Shown: positions 34,766-43,676 of the stretch, piece by piece
Numbering within the stretch: the first letter of the stretch is position 1
Layout of the letters: each line of letters opens with the position of its first letter
NCBI RefSeq assembly: GCF_025403485.1
Contig: NZ_CP099966.1
Span: 2,480,001 to 2,544,000 of the forward strand
DNA: 64,000 bases
Direction of reading: 5' to 3'
DNA from: Chryseobacterium paludis
GTDB taxonomy: Bacteria; Bacteroidota; Bacteroidia; Flavobacteriales; Weeksellaceae
The notes under the pieces: model-generated
What the model was told of the DNA's origin: nothing
The model's database searches: none
Seen by the model: only the letters and a program-made list of their open reading frames with translations
Position numbers and translations under genes: made by a program

Positions 34766-34838
34766 TGACCCGGCTGGGATTCGAACCCAGGACCCATACA
34801 TTAAAAGTGTATTGCTCTACCAGCTGAGCTACCGAGTC
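34766..34838 (-). tRNA. tRNA-Lys(TTT), copy 1 in transcription order
   Basis: First gene of the minus-strand Lys-Leu-Lys cluster. Sequence identical to the 34508-34580 gene, anticodon TTT. A good promoter lies about 56 bp upstream. Confidence 0.96.
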
Positions 34839-34893
34839 GGCCACTTATTTTAAACAATTTTCATTTAAGTAATGTCCCTTGTTTTAAGTGGTG

Positions 34894-34922
34894 CAAAGAT
34901 ATAACTTTTTTTAATTTCTCAA
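34894..34922 (-). promoter_or_regulatory. promoter of the tRNA Lys-Leu-Lys cluster
   Basis: On the minus strand TTG (plus 34920-34922), an 18-bp spacer and TATCTTTG (plus 34894-34901) match the Bacteroidota promoter. It points into the tRNA cluster with a leader of about 50 nt. Confidence 0.7.
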
Positions 34923-34954
34923 AACTTTTTCGCAAATTTGTTTAAAAATATTTC

Positions 34955-35470
34955 ATGATAATTTCACTAGTCGGATACATGGGTTGTGGCAAATCACACA
35001 TTTCCAAAATTTTAAGCGAAAAAATAAATTTTAAATTAATTGACCTAGATAAAGAGATTTCCAGGCGAAATAAATCAACCATTCCCGAAATCTTCGAAAA
35101 AAAGGGAGAAATCTACTTTAGAAAGCTGGAAAGAGAAACTCTGGAAGAAATACTGGCCACCGAGGAAAATCTTATTTTAAGTCTGGGTGGAGGAACTCCT
35201 GTTTACTATAATAATATGGAGATCATCAATAACAATTCTAAAAGCATCTTTTTAAAAGCTTCTATTGGCACATTAACAGAAAGGCTTTCAAAACAAAAAG
35301 AGAAAAGGCCTATAATAGCCAATATCTCTGATGAAAACCTCCCTGAATTTATTGCCAAGCATTTATTTGAAAGAAATGAATATTATAATAAAGCTTTGAT
35401 AAGTGTAAATACAGACTCAAGAGAGCCTGACGATATCGTAAATGAAATCATTGAAAAACTTTATCTATGA
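34955..35470 (+). CDS. aroK: shikimate kinase AroK
   Basis: The 171-residue product has the Walker A loop GYMGCGKSH, the shikimate-binding DLDKEI and a GGGTP motif, the adenine-side KRPI stretch and a final NERNEYY-like lid region, all in AroK order and at normal length. It phosphorylates shikimate at O3 with ATP in the aromatic amino acid pathway. Its last 6 bp overlap the 3' end of the convergent S4-domain gene, so the two transcripts must overlap and no terminator separates them. Confidence 0.95.
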   Translation: MIISLVGYMGCGKSHISKILSEKINFKLIDLDKEISRRNKSTIPEIFEKKGEIYFRKLERETLEEILATEENLILSLGGGTPVYYNNMEIINNNSKSIFLKASIGTLTERLSKQKEKRPIIANISDENLPEFIAKHLFERNEYYNKALISVNTDSREPDDIVNEIIEKLYL

Positions 35471-35908
35471 TTTTTCCTCTTTATCTTCTATTTCACTGTT
35501 TTCACCAAAAAAGTCGTCCCAGTCTGTAAAATCTGAAGCAATATCATTTTCAACATATCCGTCCATGTCTCTTCTATCTTTTTTAGTAGGTCTTCCTTCG
35601 CCTCTATTTCTGTAATAGTCCTGAGACATTTTGCGTAGTTTAAGCAGTTCATATTGTTCTTTGTCTGTGACATCTTTGATATGAAGAGATACTAATTTTG
35701 CCCCAATCCGGCTTTTAGGAATCTGAATTACTTTAATTTTATAGTCTACCTGATTTTTACGGATTTTTATTACATCACCTTCTTTTACCTCCTTAGAAGA
35801 CTTTACAACAGCGTCTCCAATAGAAACTCTGTTCTTTTTAATCTCCTCAGTTGCAACAGTTCTCGTTTTATAAAAACGAATGCTCCATAAAAATTTATCT
35901 ATTCTCAT
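35465..35908 (-). CDS. S4-domain RNA-binding protein (Hsp15-like)
   Basis: The 147-residue product begins with an S4 domain, RIDKFLWSIRFYKTRTVATEEI, then a VSIGDAVVKSSKEVKEGDVIKI segment (both in parts), the pattern of Hsp15/RqcH-associated S4 proteins that bind rRNA or stalled 50S subunits. The C-terminus has a basic YYRNRGEGRPTKKDRRD stretch and an acidic tail (DDFFGENSEIEDKEE). Known roles of the family are ribosome rescue and heat-shock response. It overlaps the aroK 3' end by 6 bp. Confidence 0.88.
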   Translation of the reverse strand: MRIDKFLWSIRFYKTRTVATEEIKKNRVSIGDAVVKSSKEVKEGDVIKIRKNQVDYKIKVIQIPKSRIGAKLVSLHIKDVTDKEQYELLKLRKMSQDYYRNRGEGRPTKKDRRDMDGYVENDIASDFTDWDDFFGENSEIEDKEEKS

Positions 35909-35962
35909 AATTTTTTATACTTTTGCCGTTATATTATTTGTAAAGTAATTAAAGTTTTTGAA

Positions 35963-36712
35963 ATGAAAAAAATATTTTTATATATCCTTGCAGGATCTTT
36001 ATGTTTTTCAGCTTGTAAAAAAGATGACGATCCACAAACATTTGTAGAACCCGATGACGTTGCAGTTCGAAACACTTATGATGATCAGGCGATCCAAAAA
36101 TTCTTAAATGATAACTATTTGGATACCCAAGGAAATGTAAAAGCTTTTAGCGCCACTGATACTATTGATGATCATGAGAAAAAACTAGCTGAGCTAAATC
36201 CGGTAAAACTTCCTTCAGGAGTAATCTATATTGTAAGAGCAGGTGCTCAACCTACTCCGGGGAAAGCAATTGGTGCTACTGATAACCTAAAAATGATGGT
36301 TAGAGCAGGCAATTACCTTGCTGTAAATACTGATGGCACAGTTTCACTTACAATTTCTCCTACAGTTCCTTATCTGGTTAATACAATTAATGGATCTGGA
36401 TCTCCCTTGGTAGATCCTATGTGGTATTATGTTAAGAAACAAGTTTTAAAGGATGCAACAACGGATGCTGCTAAAGACAGAAAGTTTTATGAAATTGAAG
36501 GTTTTCAAGAAGGATTAAAATACTTTAAAGCTGCTTCTCCAGCTTTAGCAGATGAGGCTCCATATAACCTACAGGGAGTTATCTTAGTTCCTTCAAGAGC
36601 TGCTTTTGGAAGGGATGCACACTATAATTACACCGGATATTCTCTTCAAAACAGAACATTTATCTTTAATTTCCAAGTTTACAATACAACAACAAGACCT
36701 GTAGACGAGTAA
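35963..36712 (+). CDS. FKBP-type peptidyl-prolyl isomerase-like lipoprotein
   Basis: The 249-residue product has a lipobox (FSAC, Cys18) followed by KKDDDPQTF, a helical region to about residue 85, and a C-terminal FKBP-like domain: the LPSGVIYIVRAG start, FYEIEGFQEGLKYF, and GVILVPSRAAFGRDAHYNY then TFIFNFQVYN. These correspond to the VIxGWexGL, IPSxxAYG and LxFxVxL segments of FKBP isomerases. Similar flavobacterial lipoproteins fold outer-membrane or periplasmic proteins. Catalytic competence is uncertain since the substrate pocket is only partly conserved. Ends at a strong hairpin. A -7-like TACTTTTG is at 35918-35925. Confidence 0.78.
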   Translation: MKKIFLYILAGSLCFSACKKDDDPQTFVEPDDVAVRNTYDDQAIQKFLNDNYLDTQGNVKAFSATDTIDDHEKKLAELNPVKLPSGVIYIVRAGAQPTPGKAIGATDNLKMMVRAGNYLAVNTDGTVSLTISPTVPYLVNTINGSGSPLVDPMWYYVKKQVLKDATTDAAKDRKFYEIEGFQEGLKYFKAASPALADEAPYNLQGVILVPSRAAFGRDAHYNYTGYSLQNRTFIFNFQVYNTTTRPVDE

Positions 36713-36742
36713 ATTAATGCTCTATAAAGCATACAAATAAAT

Positions 36743-36775
36743 AAAAAGCGCTTCAATTAAATTGAAGCGCTTTTT
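36743..36775. terminator. bidirectional terminator
   Basis: AAAAAGCGCTTCAAT and ATTGAAGCGCTTTTT form a 15-bp stem with a 3-base loop between two convergent genes. Confidence 0.92.
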
Positions 36776-36782
36776 ATTTATT

Positions 36783-38300
36783 TTAAAGTCTTGCTTTTTG
36801 TCTTACATTCCCTAAAATATCCGGGAAATAAAGATCAGCCAAATGATCAAATTCATCACCTCTCATAAACATAGAAGCATCAACCTCTTCATAAGAACTT
36901 CTGCCCGCAGCTGCAATTAACTCATTACAAGTGTGAAGGGTATTTTTATGAAAATGATATACTCTCTCACTTTTATCCGTAACATCCAAACCTTTAATTA
37001 GCATTTTATCCTGAGTAGCAACACCAGTTGGACAGTTATTAGTATTACATCTTAAAGCCTGAATACAACCTAAAGAAAACATAAATCCTCTGGCATTATT
37101 ACACATATCAGCTCCCATAGCAACTGCTCTTAAAATATCTAAACTTGTCAAAACTTTACCGCTGGCAATAACTCTTAATTTATTTCTTACGTTATAGTTA
37201 TTAAGCGTTTTATTTACGAAAATCAATGCGGGCTCTAATGGCATTCCTACTCCATCAGAAAATTCCGGAGGTGCAGCTCCTGTTCCACCCTCAGCTCCAT
37301 CTATTGTAATAAAATCAGGATAGATCTTCAACACATTCATCTGAACACAGATATCTTCAAATTCCTTTGTATCACCAATACACAATTTAAAACCAACTGG
37401 TTTCCCTCCTGAGAGGTTCCTTAATTGTTCCACAAACCTTAAAAGTCCTGCAGCATTAGAAAACGCAGAATGTGACGGTGGAGAAATAATAGTCATTCCT
37501 GGAGTAACGTGTCTTATTTTTGCAATTTCAGGTGTATTTTTCACCCCCGGCAAAACACCTCCATGTCCAGGCTTTGCGCCCTGAGATAATTTGATCTCAA
37601 TCATTTTCACAGTCGGCATCGTTGAATACTTAGCAAATAAGTCAGGATTAAACTTTCCTTCTTCATCTCGACATCCAAAATATCCAGTCCCAATCTGCCA
37701 GCAGAGATCCCCGCCTTCTAAATGATGTGGAGAAATTCCTCCTTCACCTGTATTATGATAAAAGCCTCCTTTTTTAGCTCCTCTGTTTAACGAAATTTGT
37801 GCTCTGTCACTCAATGCTCCAAAACTCATTGCTGAAATATTGAATAAAGAAGCATGGTAAGGCTGTGAACATTGTTCCCCGCCTACCCAGACTCTTGGTA
37901 GCTCTTCAGAAGGAGACTTTGCGTAGATCGAATGCTTTATTCCTTCATATTTTCTATGATTAACTTCCAGCTGAGTTCCAAATGGAACGGTATCACTTAA
38001 GTTTTTGGCACGTCTGTAAACAGCAGAACGCTGGTTTCTGGGAAATGGCTTCCCATCAGTTTCCCGTTCAATAAAATACTGCTGCATTTCCGGAGAGATA
38101 TCTTCAAAAAAATACCGGAAATAACCTAGTACCGGAAAATTTCTCAGTATTGCATGTTTTGACTGATAGGTATTATATACACCTAATGCATAGATTGCCG
38201 ATAGCAGAATTGGGATCCAATAATGCGCTCTGATTAGTAAAGCTATAATCCATGTAGCAATTACTAATACAATTCCCCAAGATAAAAACTTATCTCTCAT
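36783..38300 (-). CDS. FMN-binding glutamate synthase family protein
   Basis: The 505-residue product has two N-terminal membrane helices (about residues 8-42) and then the glutamate synthase FMN barrel: NTGEGGISPHHLEGGDLCWQIGTGYFGC (in parts), IEIKLSQGAKPGHGGVLPG, TIDGAEGGTGAAPPEF and CIQALRCNTNNCPTGVATQ with the three cysteines of the 3Fe-4S cluster. It lacks the glutaminase and the C-terminal GXGXG domains of GltB, and there is no GltD beside it. It is therefore not a classical glutamate synthase; this membrane-anchored stand-alone family is widespread and its reaction is not established. Confidence 0.87.
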   Translation of the reverse strand: MRDKFLSWGIVLVIATWIIALLIRAHYWIPILLSAIYALGVYNTYQSKHAILRNFPVLGYFRYFFEDISPEMQQYFIERETDGKPFPRNQRSAVYRRAKNLSDTVPFGTQLEVNHRKYEGIKHSIYAKSPSEELPRVWVGGEQCSQPYHASLFNISAMSFGALSDRAQISLNRGAKKGGFYHNTGEGGISPHHLEGGDLCWQIGTGYFGCRDEEGKFNPDLFAKYSTMPTVKMIEIKLSQGAKPGHGGVLPGVKNTPEIAKIRHVTPGMTIISPPSHSAFSNAAGLLRFVEQLRNLSGGKPVGFKLCIGDTKEFEDICVQMNVLKIYPDFITIDGAEGGTGAAPPEFSDGVGMPLEPALIFVNKTLNNYNVRNKLRVIASGKVLTSLDILRAVAMGADMCNNARGFMFSLGCIQALRCNTNNCPTGVATQDKMLIKGLDVTDKSERVYHFHKNTLHTCNELIAAAGRSSYEEVDASMFMRGDEFDHLADLYFPDILGNVRQKARL

Positions 38301-38353
38301 AGAATGTTGTATTTAAAAGTTAAAATAAATTTAGTAGAAATTTTGCAAAGAGA

Positions 38354-39700
38354 CTATGCTTTTGCTAAAAAACTTTCGTAAGATGACTGCACAGAAACCG
38401 TGCCATCTGACAGGATTTTTTCTAAATTTAGAAATTCTATTTGGTTTACAGATGCCTGATCAAAATCTTTCTGCACTCTCACATAATTTTCTGTGAAGCC
38501 GAACATCTTGCCGTCTTTATTTTCATGCTCCCAGAGTATAGGAAGCGTTTTCCCAAGCTGGGTCTGATAAAATGACATCTTTTTCTTTTCGGAAAGAATA
38601 CGCAACATCTTATTGCGTTTTTTCCTTTCAGGAATAGGAACAATATCCTTCATTTCCGCTGCTTCGGTATTTTCTCTTTCAGAATAAGTAAATACATGCA
38701 GATAGCTGATAGGAAGTTCATTCAGGAAGTTATATGTTTCCATAAATTTTTCCTCAGTTTCACCTGGAAAACCTACAATTACATCAACACCAATCGCAGC
38801 ATGAGGCATAACCTCACGAATTTTATTTACTCTGTCCTTATACAACTTGGTTAAATAACGACGTTTCATTTTTTTCAATAAATCATCGCATCCTGACTGT
38901 AAAGGAATATGGAAGTGAGGAACAAAACTTCTGCTTTTTGAGACCAATTCAATACTTTCATCTTTCAGAAGATTAGGTTCAATGGAGGAAATACGTATCC
39001 TCTCAATACCATCAACCTGATCGAGTTCAGAGATCAGATCCAGAAAAGTATGTTCATGTCTTTTATTTCCAAATTCACCTTTCCCATAATCACCGATATT
39101 AACTCCTGTTAGAACAATTTCTTTAATATCTCTTCCAGCAATTTCCTTAGCATTAGTCAGAACATTTTCTATCGTATCTGATCGTGAGATCCCTCTGGCT
39201 AAAGGAATGGTACAGTATGTACATTTATAATCACACCCATCCTGAACTTTTAAGAAAGCTCTGGTTCTATCCCCTATAGAATAGCTTCCAATAAAAAAAT
39301 CTGTTTCTTCGATTTCACAAGAGTGGACAAGACCGTTACTTTCCGACTTTTCTAAATCGTCCAGATAACTTAAAATATTGAACTTTTCCTTGGCTCCAAG
39401 AACCAAATCTACCCCATTTATCTGCGAGATCTCTTCGGGTTTTAACTGCGCATAACATCCAACAATGACTACTAACCCTTCAGGATTAGCCTTCATTGCT
39501 CTCTTTACATGAAGTTTACATTCACGGTCTGCATTTTCAGTTACTGAACAAGTATTGATAACATACACATTTGCCTTATCATCAAAACTCACCTTATCAT
39601 AACCTGCATCTGTTAATTGACGGGCAATAGTAGAAGTTTCTGCAAAATTTAATTTGCAGCCAAGGGTATGAAATGCGGCAGTTTTGTGAAAATTTGACAT
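38354..39700 (-). CDS. mtaB: tRNA (N6-threonylcarbamoyladenosine(37)-C2)-methylthiotransferase MtaB
   Basis: The 448-residue product is a radical SAM methylthiotransferase: Cys15, Cys51 and Cys82 form the N-terminal auxiliary cluster site, and Cys156-x3-Cys160-x2-Cys163 binds the radical SAM 4Fe-4S cluster. SGCDDLLKKMKRRY and a C-terminal TRAM-like region follow. The start FHTLGCKLNFAET points to MtaB rather than MiaB or RimO. It adds a methylthio group to t6A37 of tRNA-Lys(UUU) and similar tRNAs. The substrate modification is made by TsaD, and the tRNA-Lys(TTT) genes are also in this window. Confidence 0.93.
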   Translation of the reverse strand: MSNFHKTAAFHTLGCKLNFAETSTIARQLTDAGYDKVSFDDKANVYVINTCSVTENADRECKLHVKRAMKANPEGLVVIVGCYAQLKPEEISQINGVDLVLGAKEKFNILSYLDDLEKSESNGLVHSCEIEETDFFIGSYSIGDRTRAFLKVQDGCDYKCTYCTIPLARGISRSDTIENVLTNAKEIAGRDIKEIVLTGVNIGDYGKGEFGNKRHEHTFLDLISELDQVDGIERIRISSIEPNLLKDESIELVSKSRSFVPHFHIPLQSGCDDLLKKMKRRYLTKLYKDRVNKIREVMPHAAIGVDVIVGFPGETEEKFMETYNFLNELPISYLHVFTYSERENTEAAEMKDIVPIPERKKRNKMLRILSEKKKMSFYQTQLGKTLPILWEHENKDGKMFGFTENYVRVQKDFDQASVNQIEFLNLEKILSDGTVSVQSSYESFLAKA

Positions 39701-39766
39701 TGAGTAGTCCTGAATTTTATGGGTGCAAAGATAGTAATTTAAATAAAAACTCTGAATCGATTCAGT

Positions 39767-40357
39767 CTATTGTTTATATTCTTCTCTTACCTCATGATTA
39801 TTTTCGAAACAAACAGGTGAAGAATTAGAATTTAGACCTTCGCCCTCAAGTTTATTCTTTATTTCTTCATTAAATTCCTGAGATTTATTTCTTGCAATAG
39901 AAAGTGTGTTCCAATCATTATTTTTCATCATTTTTGCAATATAAACGATCTGTCCTATATGATAAGGATAATGAGCCAGCTGGCGAAAAACAGCATCTAT
40001 AACCAAATGTCCCTCACCTCTTATATAAATAGTAGTATACAAGTTTTCTTCATTAATTTGGTTCAAAGCATCAAAAACACATTTCCAACCTGCTTCCCAA
40101 AAACCAATTGCTTCTTGTTTTGTTTTAAAGGTATTTACAAATTCTTCATTACGTTTCCGTCCCGGTTTTTCTCCATCTTCCGTAAGGAAATTTGTCCATC
40201 TTGAAATCATATTTCCTGCAATATGTTTTACAATAACTGCAATTGAATTACTTTCAACATTATACTGCCAAAACATTTGTTCATCTGATAATTGTTCAAA
40301 AGATTTATCTCCAAGAGATTTATAATATTCGAAACGTTTGATAAATAGTTCTTTCAT
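39767..40357 (-). CDS. DinB superfamily protein (DUF1572)
   Basis: The 196-residue product is a four-helix DinB-like protein with metal ligands spread as in the family: His45 (VKHIAGNM) and two histidines in LAHYPYHIGQIVYIAK near residues 130-137. DUF1572 proteins such as those in Bacillus have this layout; YfiT/DinB members act as thiol-dependent transferases or have unknown roles. It is cytoplasmic and apparently monocistronic, lying between mtaB and a T9SS cargo gene. The C-terminal 30 residues are acidic and not conserved. Confidence 0.85.
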   Translation of the reverse strand: MKELFIKRFEYYKSLGDKSFEQLSDEQMFWQYNVESNSIAVIVKHIAGNMISRWTNFLTEDGEKPGRKRNEEFVNTFKTKQEAIGFWEAGWKCVFDALNQINEENLYTTIYIRGEGHLVIDAVFRQLAHYPYHIGQIVYIAKMMKNNDWNTLSIARNKSQEFNEEIKNKLEGEGLNSNSSPVCFENNHEVREEYKQ

Positions 40358-40383
40358 ACTTTAAAGTTAATAAAAACTTTAAA

Positions 40384-40416
40384 GATAAAACCATCTTAAC
40401 AAAAGATGGCTTTATC
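40384..40416 (-). terminator. hairpin downstream of T9SS type B cargo gene
   Basis: On the minus strand GATAAAGCCATCTT pairs with AAGATGGTTTTATC (one G-U pair), 11 bp after the stop. Only a weak T run follows. Confidence 0.6.
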
Positions 40417-40427
40417 TTGTTTTAGCA

Positions 40428-42515
40428 CTACTCTCTATTTTTCACCATGATCCAACTAGAGAATTTAACAGGAGTATTTTTCTTATCATTCTCACTCCAG
40501 GTTACAGAATACCAATAGGTTCCAGTCGGAACTTTTTTACTTCCGTTGGTTGTTCCATCCCATTTATAGCCATTTGTTTTATCTGCCTGATGAACTTTAT
40601 TGCCATATCTATCGAAAATATTCAATATTAAGTTTTGCTTGTGAGCCAGTGCAGAATAATCGATCACATCATTGATACCATCACTATTAGGTGTAATTAC
40701 ATTCACCAGGTTCGGAACTGTTACTGTAATATCAATAGGTTCACAATCATATATATCTTTTACATAAATATGACAGTCTCCTCTAGGAACATTGTTAAAT
40801 ACATTAGAATCCTGCCAAGTGATATTATCAAGTGAATATTTATAAGCTGGAGTTCCCCCTACAACATTTACAGTAATGGTATTCGTTGAGATATCTACAT
40901 TTGATATTACAGGCTGCTCGGTAGGATATACTTTCACGGTCTGGGTTGTAATGCATTCCCCCGTCTTTAGTTTGACCCAATATGTTCCAACTGATACATT
41001 TGTGATTGCTTGAGTTATAGCACCCGTACTCCATAGATAGGAAGCAAAGCCCGGTCCTGCATCCAATGTTGTGGTATCCTCCATACAGATGATCTTATCA
41101 ACCAGAACACTGGATTTTACTGGCGGCAAAACAATTAAAGTAATTTTTGCAACGGTGAAACAATTGTTTGAATTGGATACTCGCACATAGACAACACCAT
41201 TTGGGGCAATATATGCTGCGAGAGTCGCAATTTGATTAGTTCCATTGATAGCATCTGTTAGAGAAGGATAATATTTTTTAGTCAACCCTACAGGACCTGT
41301 AGGTGTTACAAGAGCAGCAGTAAGATTAAATGAAGCTGTCGAAGGATTAGTTTCAATAAAGCATGATCTTAAAGTGGCTTCCTGTACAACAATAGGAGGA
41401 TAAAAATTTAATGTAATTTTTGCTACTGCAATACATCCAAACTGAGAAGTTATTTTTACATACACAACCCCTGCAGAAGATATATAAGCACTTGGGTTTA
41501 TAATTTCATTAATTCCCGCATTAAGATCATTCATCGTCAGATAGTACTTTTTGGTAACATTTGGAAGACCAATAACATTAGCACTCGTCAGGTCGAATAC
41601 CGCTGTTCCCATGTTGTTGTTATTACAGGCAGTTAATGTTACATCATTGCCTGTTATCGTTCCATCTTTGAATTTAAAATTTCCTGTCTGCCTACATTTA
41701 TTAATAGGATTGTTTGGATTTGCCGGATCTGTATAGCTGATACTATAGTAATAAGTGGTTGCTGTATTAATAGTAATTGGAGTTAAGATAGCATTATTTC
41801 CACTTAATGCATCATTTTGAGTGGTATGATAGGTAATATTAAAGTTTGGATTTCCATTAAGAATACCTGTTGATAAGGTACTGAAATCAAAAACTGCGGG
41901 GTTTGAACATACAATTATTTCTCTTGGATCTGCTGGATTAGCTGCAGGAATTCCAGGTGGATTAAAAGGATGGGGCTGTATTAAAGGATCAGTAAATGGA
42001 GATGCTAAAGTAGCTGTTCCACCCCAAACTAAATTAAAAGTAAAGACCGTTGTTGAAAAATTATCAACATATAAAAAATAGGTCTCCCCTGGTAATACGT
42101 CCAAATATTTAACGAAACCATCTCCAAATCCGGGTCCTTCACTTGTATCTGTTGCGGTCATATTCATACCTGTTGGATAACCCGCAATAGTTCCATCGTT
42201 TGAAGAACATCTGATAGGTGTTCCTTTTGTAGCACAGGTTTTGTTAGGTCCATAAATAGCCCAGTCGTAATCTACAGGACCTGTTGGGTTAATTTCAAAT
42301 GTAAGGGTACCACCTGTAGCAATTGTAAATGAATACCAGGTTGAATTATTTTCAACCTGTAAACAACCACCAAGGGTTTCATTTATGGCACCGGGACCTG
42401 AAGGAGTGTATGTTATATTTGCATTACCACAAACTGCGATTGCAGTTACACAATCAGCCTGAGAAAAGAAAATTTGTGATATAAGCAAGAAAGCAATAAG
42501 TAGATTTTTCTTCAT
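40428..42515 (-). CDS. T9SS type B sorting domain-containing cell-surface protein
   Basis: I start at the ATG at 42515 (MKKNLL), which gives a clean signal peptide; the frame extends 3 codons further to 42524. The 695-residue product has an N-terminal beta domain resembling CUB/PKD-type secreted domains, repeats of about 80 residues each ending with AxITLxxxPP, a C-type SPRB/Ig-like segment, and a C-terminal gliding-motility-associated (type B) sorting domain: ITPNSDGINDVIDY, LNIFDRYGNKV, TNGYKWDGT and VPTGTYWYSV. Such proteins are exported by the T9SS in the outer membrane and shown on the surface or released. The repeats suggest an adhesin. Confidence 0.9.
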   Translation of the reverse strand: MKKNLLIAFLLISQIFFSQADCVTAIAVCGNANITYTPSGPGAINETLGGCLQVENNSTWYSFTIATGGTLTFEINPTGPVDYDWAIYGPNKTCATKGTPIRCSSNDGTIAGYPTGMNMTATDTSEGPGFGDGFVKYLDVLPGETYFLYVDNFSTTVFTFNLVWGGTATLASPFTDPLIQPHPFNPPGIPAANPADPREIIVCSNPAVFDFSTLSTGILNGNPNFNITYHTTQNDALSGNNAILTPITINTATTYYYSISYTDPANPNNPINKCRQTGNFKFKDGTITGNDVTLTACNNNNMGTAVFDLTSANVIGLPNVTKKYYLTMNDLNAGINEIINPSAYISSAGVVYVKITSQFGCIAVAKITLNFYPPIVVQEATLRSCFIETNPSTASFNLTAALVTPTGPVGLTKKYYPSLTDAINGTNQIATLAAYIAPNGVVYVRVSNSNNCFTVAKITLIVLPPVKSSVLVDKIICMEDTTTLDAGPGFASYLWSTGAITQAITNVSVGTYWVKLKTGECITTQTVKVYPTEQPVISNVDISTNTITVNVVGGTPAYKYSLDNITWQDSNVFNNVPRGDCHIYVKDIYDCEPIDITVTVPNLVNVITPNSDGINDVIDYSALAHKQNLILNIFDRYGNKVHQADKTNGYKWDGTTNGSKKVPTGTYWYSVTWSENDKKNTPVKFSSWIMVKNRE

Positions 42516-42678
42516 AAAATACATGTTTTTGTTAAAAATTAATCAATAATTAAATCAATACACAACACATATATCAAATATACTTATTATTTAATTAAAA
42601 ATAATAAAAATGTTAAAATCGTAAATTAACTTCGATTAAATGAAGAATTTATTGAATATTAAAGGGTGTTTGTGACGA

Positions 42679-43476
42679 TTATTTTATACTCGTCATATTT
42701 CCACAAAGATTTTCAAGATGAAAAATTTTATGAAATGGACTTTTTACTTCATTGAGATGTTCCTTATCCTGAATAAAAGTATATCGTGATGCAATAGAGT
42801 TCATATCGGAAACGATGACCAACCAACATTCGTCTACAGAAGTGTCATAATAGGGAAATTTTTCATTTTTCTTTTCAATTAATTCCAAGATCTTATCAGA
42901 ACAAAGCTCATCAAATAAATTCATACTGTATTCGTGAGTAATAAAGACATTTCTACGGTGCGAAGATTTTCTAAGACTTTTCACACAGCCTACCGGCTTA
43001 TTTTTTTTTATGCTTTTGTAAATGGATAAAATACTTTCCTGTTGCTCCTCCAAGATATCAAATTTAAAATCCGAGTGAAATTCTAAAAAATAAACACCAC
43101 GATATTTCGTAGTGTCTTCTTGTTCTAATAATATTTCAGCCTGACGGAAAATCTTGTTCAAATTACTTTCAATCTTCTTCATTTCCAAATGATTGATCAC
43201 CTCTGTTAGCTCGATCCCAATTTTTTTATCATTCAAATTAGCGATAAAATCGGGGCTTTCACAGGTAAGATTTTCAAACTTAACATCAGGGAAATGATGC
43301 ATAAACGAATTCAGCAGTAAAATTTCTGATTTTTTCTTATATTTTTCCCGATCATGAAGTTGTGATTCATCTATTTTACGATGATACTTCTCTATCGGCT
43401 TTTTTTTCAAATGTCGATTCAGGTAATATAAGCTTAGATTCTTGATTAAATCTTCATCTGAAAATACCTTTTTCAT
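42679..43476 (-). CDS. hypothetical protein with PD-(D/E)xK-like motif
   Basis: The 265-residue product has no signal or membrane segment. A basic, His-rich N-terminus (about 50 residues) is followed by ESPDFIANLNDKKIGIELTEV at about 73-92 (in parts): Pro75-Asp76, then Glu89-Leu-Thr91, as in the beta-hairpin of PD-(D/E)xK nucleases where the third residue is normally Lys. Later there is a basic SLRKSSHRR and a C-terminal strand WLVIVSD. It may be a divergent nuclease or a nuclease-fold protein with altered chemistry. It stands alone upstream of the T9SS type B gene. Family unknown to me. Confidence 0.65.
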   Translation of the reverse strand: MKKVFSDEDLIKNLSLYYLNRHLKKKPIEKYHRKIDESQLHDREKYKKKSEILLLNSFMHHFPDVKFENLTCESPDFIANLNDKKIGIELTEVINHLEMKKIESNLNKIFRQAEILLEQEDTTKYRGVYFLEFHSDFKFDILEEQQESILSIYKSIKKNKPVGCVKSLRKSSHRRNVFITHEYSMNLFDELCSDKILELIEKKNEKFPYYDTSVDECWLVIVSDMNSIASRYTFIQDKEHLNEVKSPFHKIFHLENLCGNMTSIK

Positions 43477-43643
43477 CCTCTTCGTTTTTATTATTGTTAA
43501 TAAAACATGAAACCTATAGTTTTATTCGAGAAGTTTTTGATTATCAAAAAATTACACTTAAAGGTAAGTAAAAAAACTATTCAACAGATACTTTTAAAAA
43601 TAATTTGTTAAATAATTAATGTAGAGTTTATTTTCATTATCAA

Positions 43644-43651
43644 TACCTTTG
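43644..43651 (+). promoter_or_regulatory. -7 promoter element (TACCTTTG) upstream of GT35-like gene
   Basis: TACCTTTG matches TAnnTTTG, 25 bp before the ATG. No TTG is found at the right distance for -33. Confidence 0.4.
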
Positions 43652-43676
43652 GCTATCTAATCTAAAACTCTGGTTC

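Noticed and set aside
34642-34827. 61-codon frame in the tRNA cluster
   Set aside because: It is the antisense reading of tRNA-Leu and tRNA-Lys genes.
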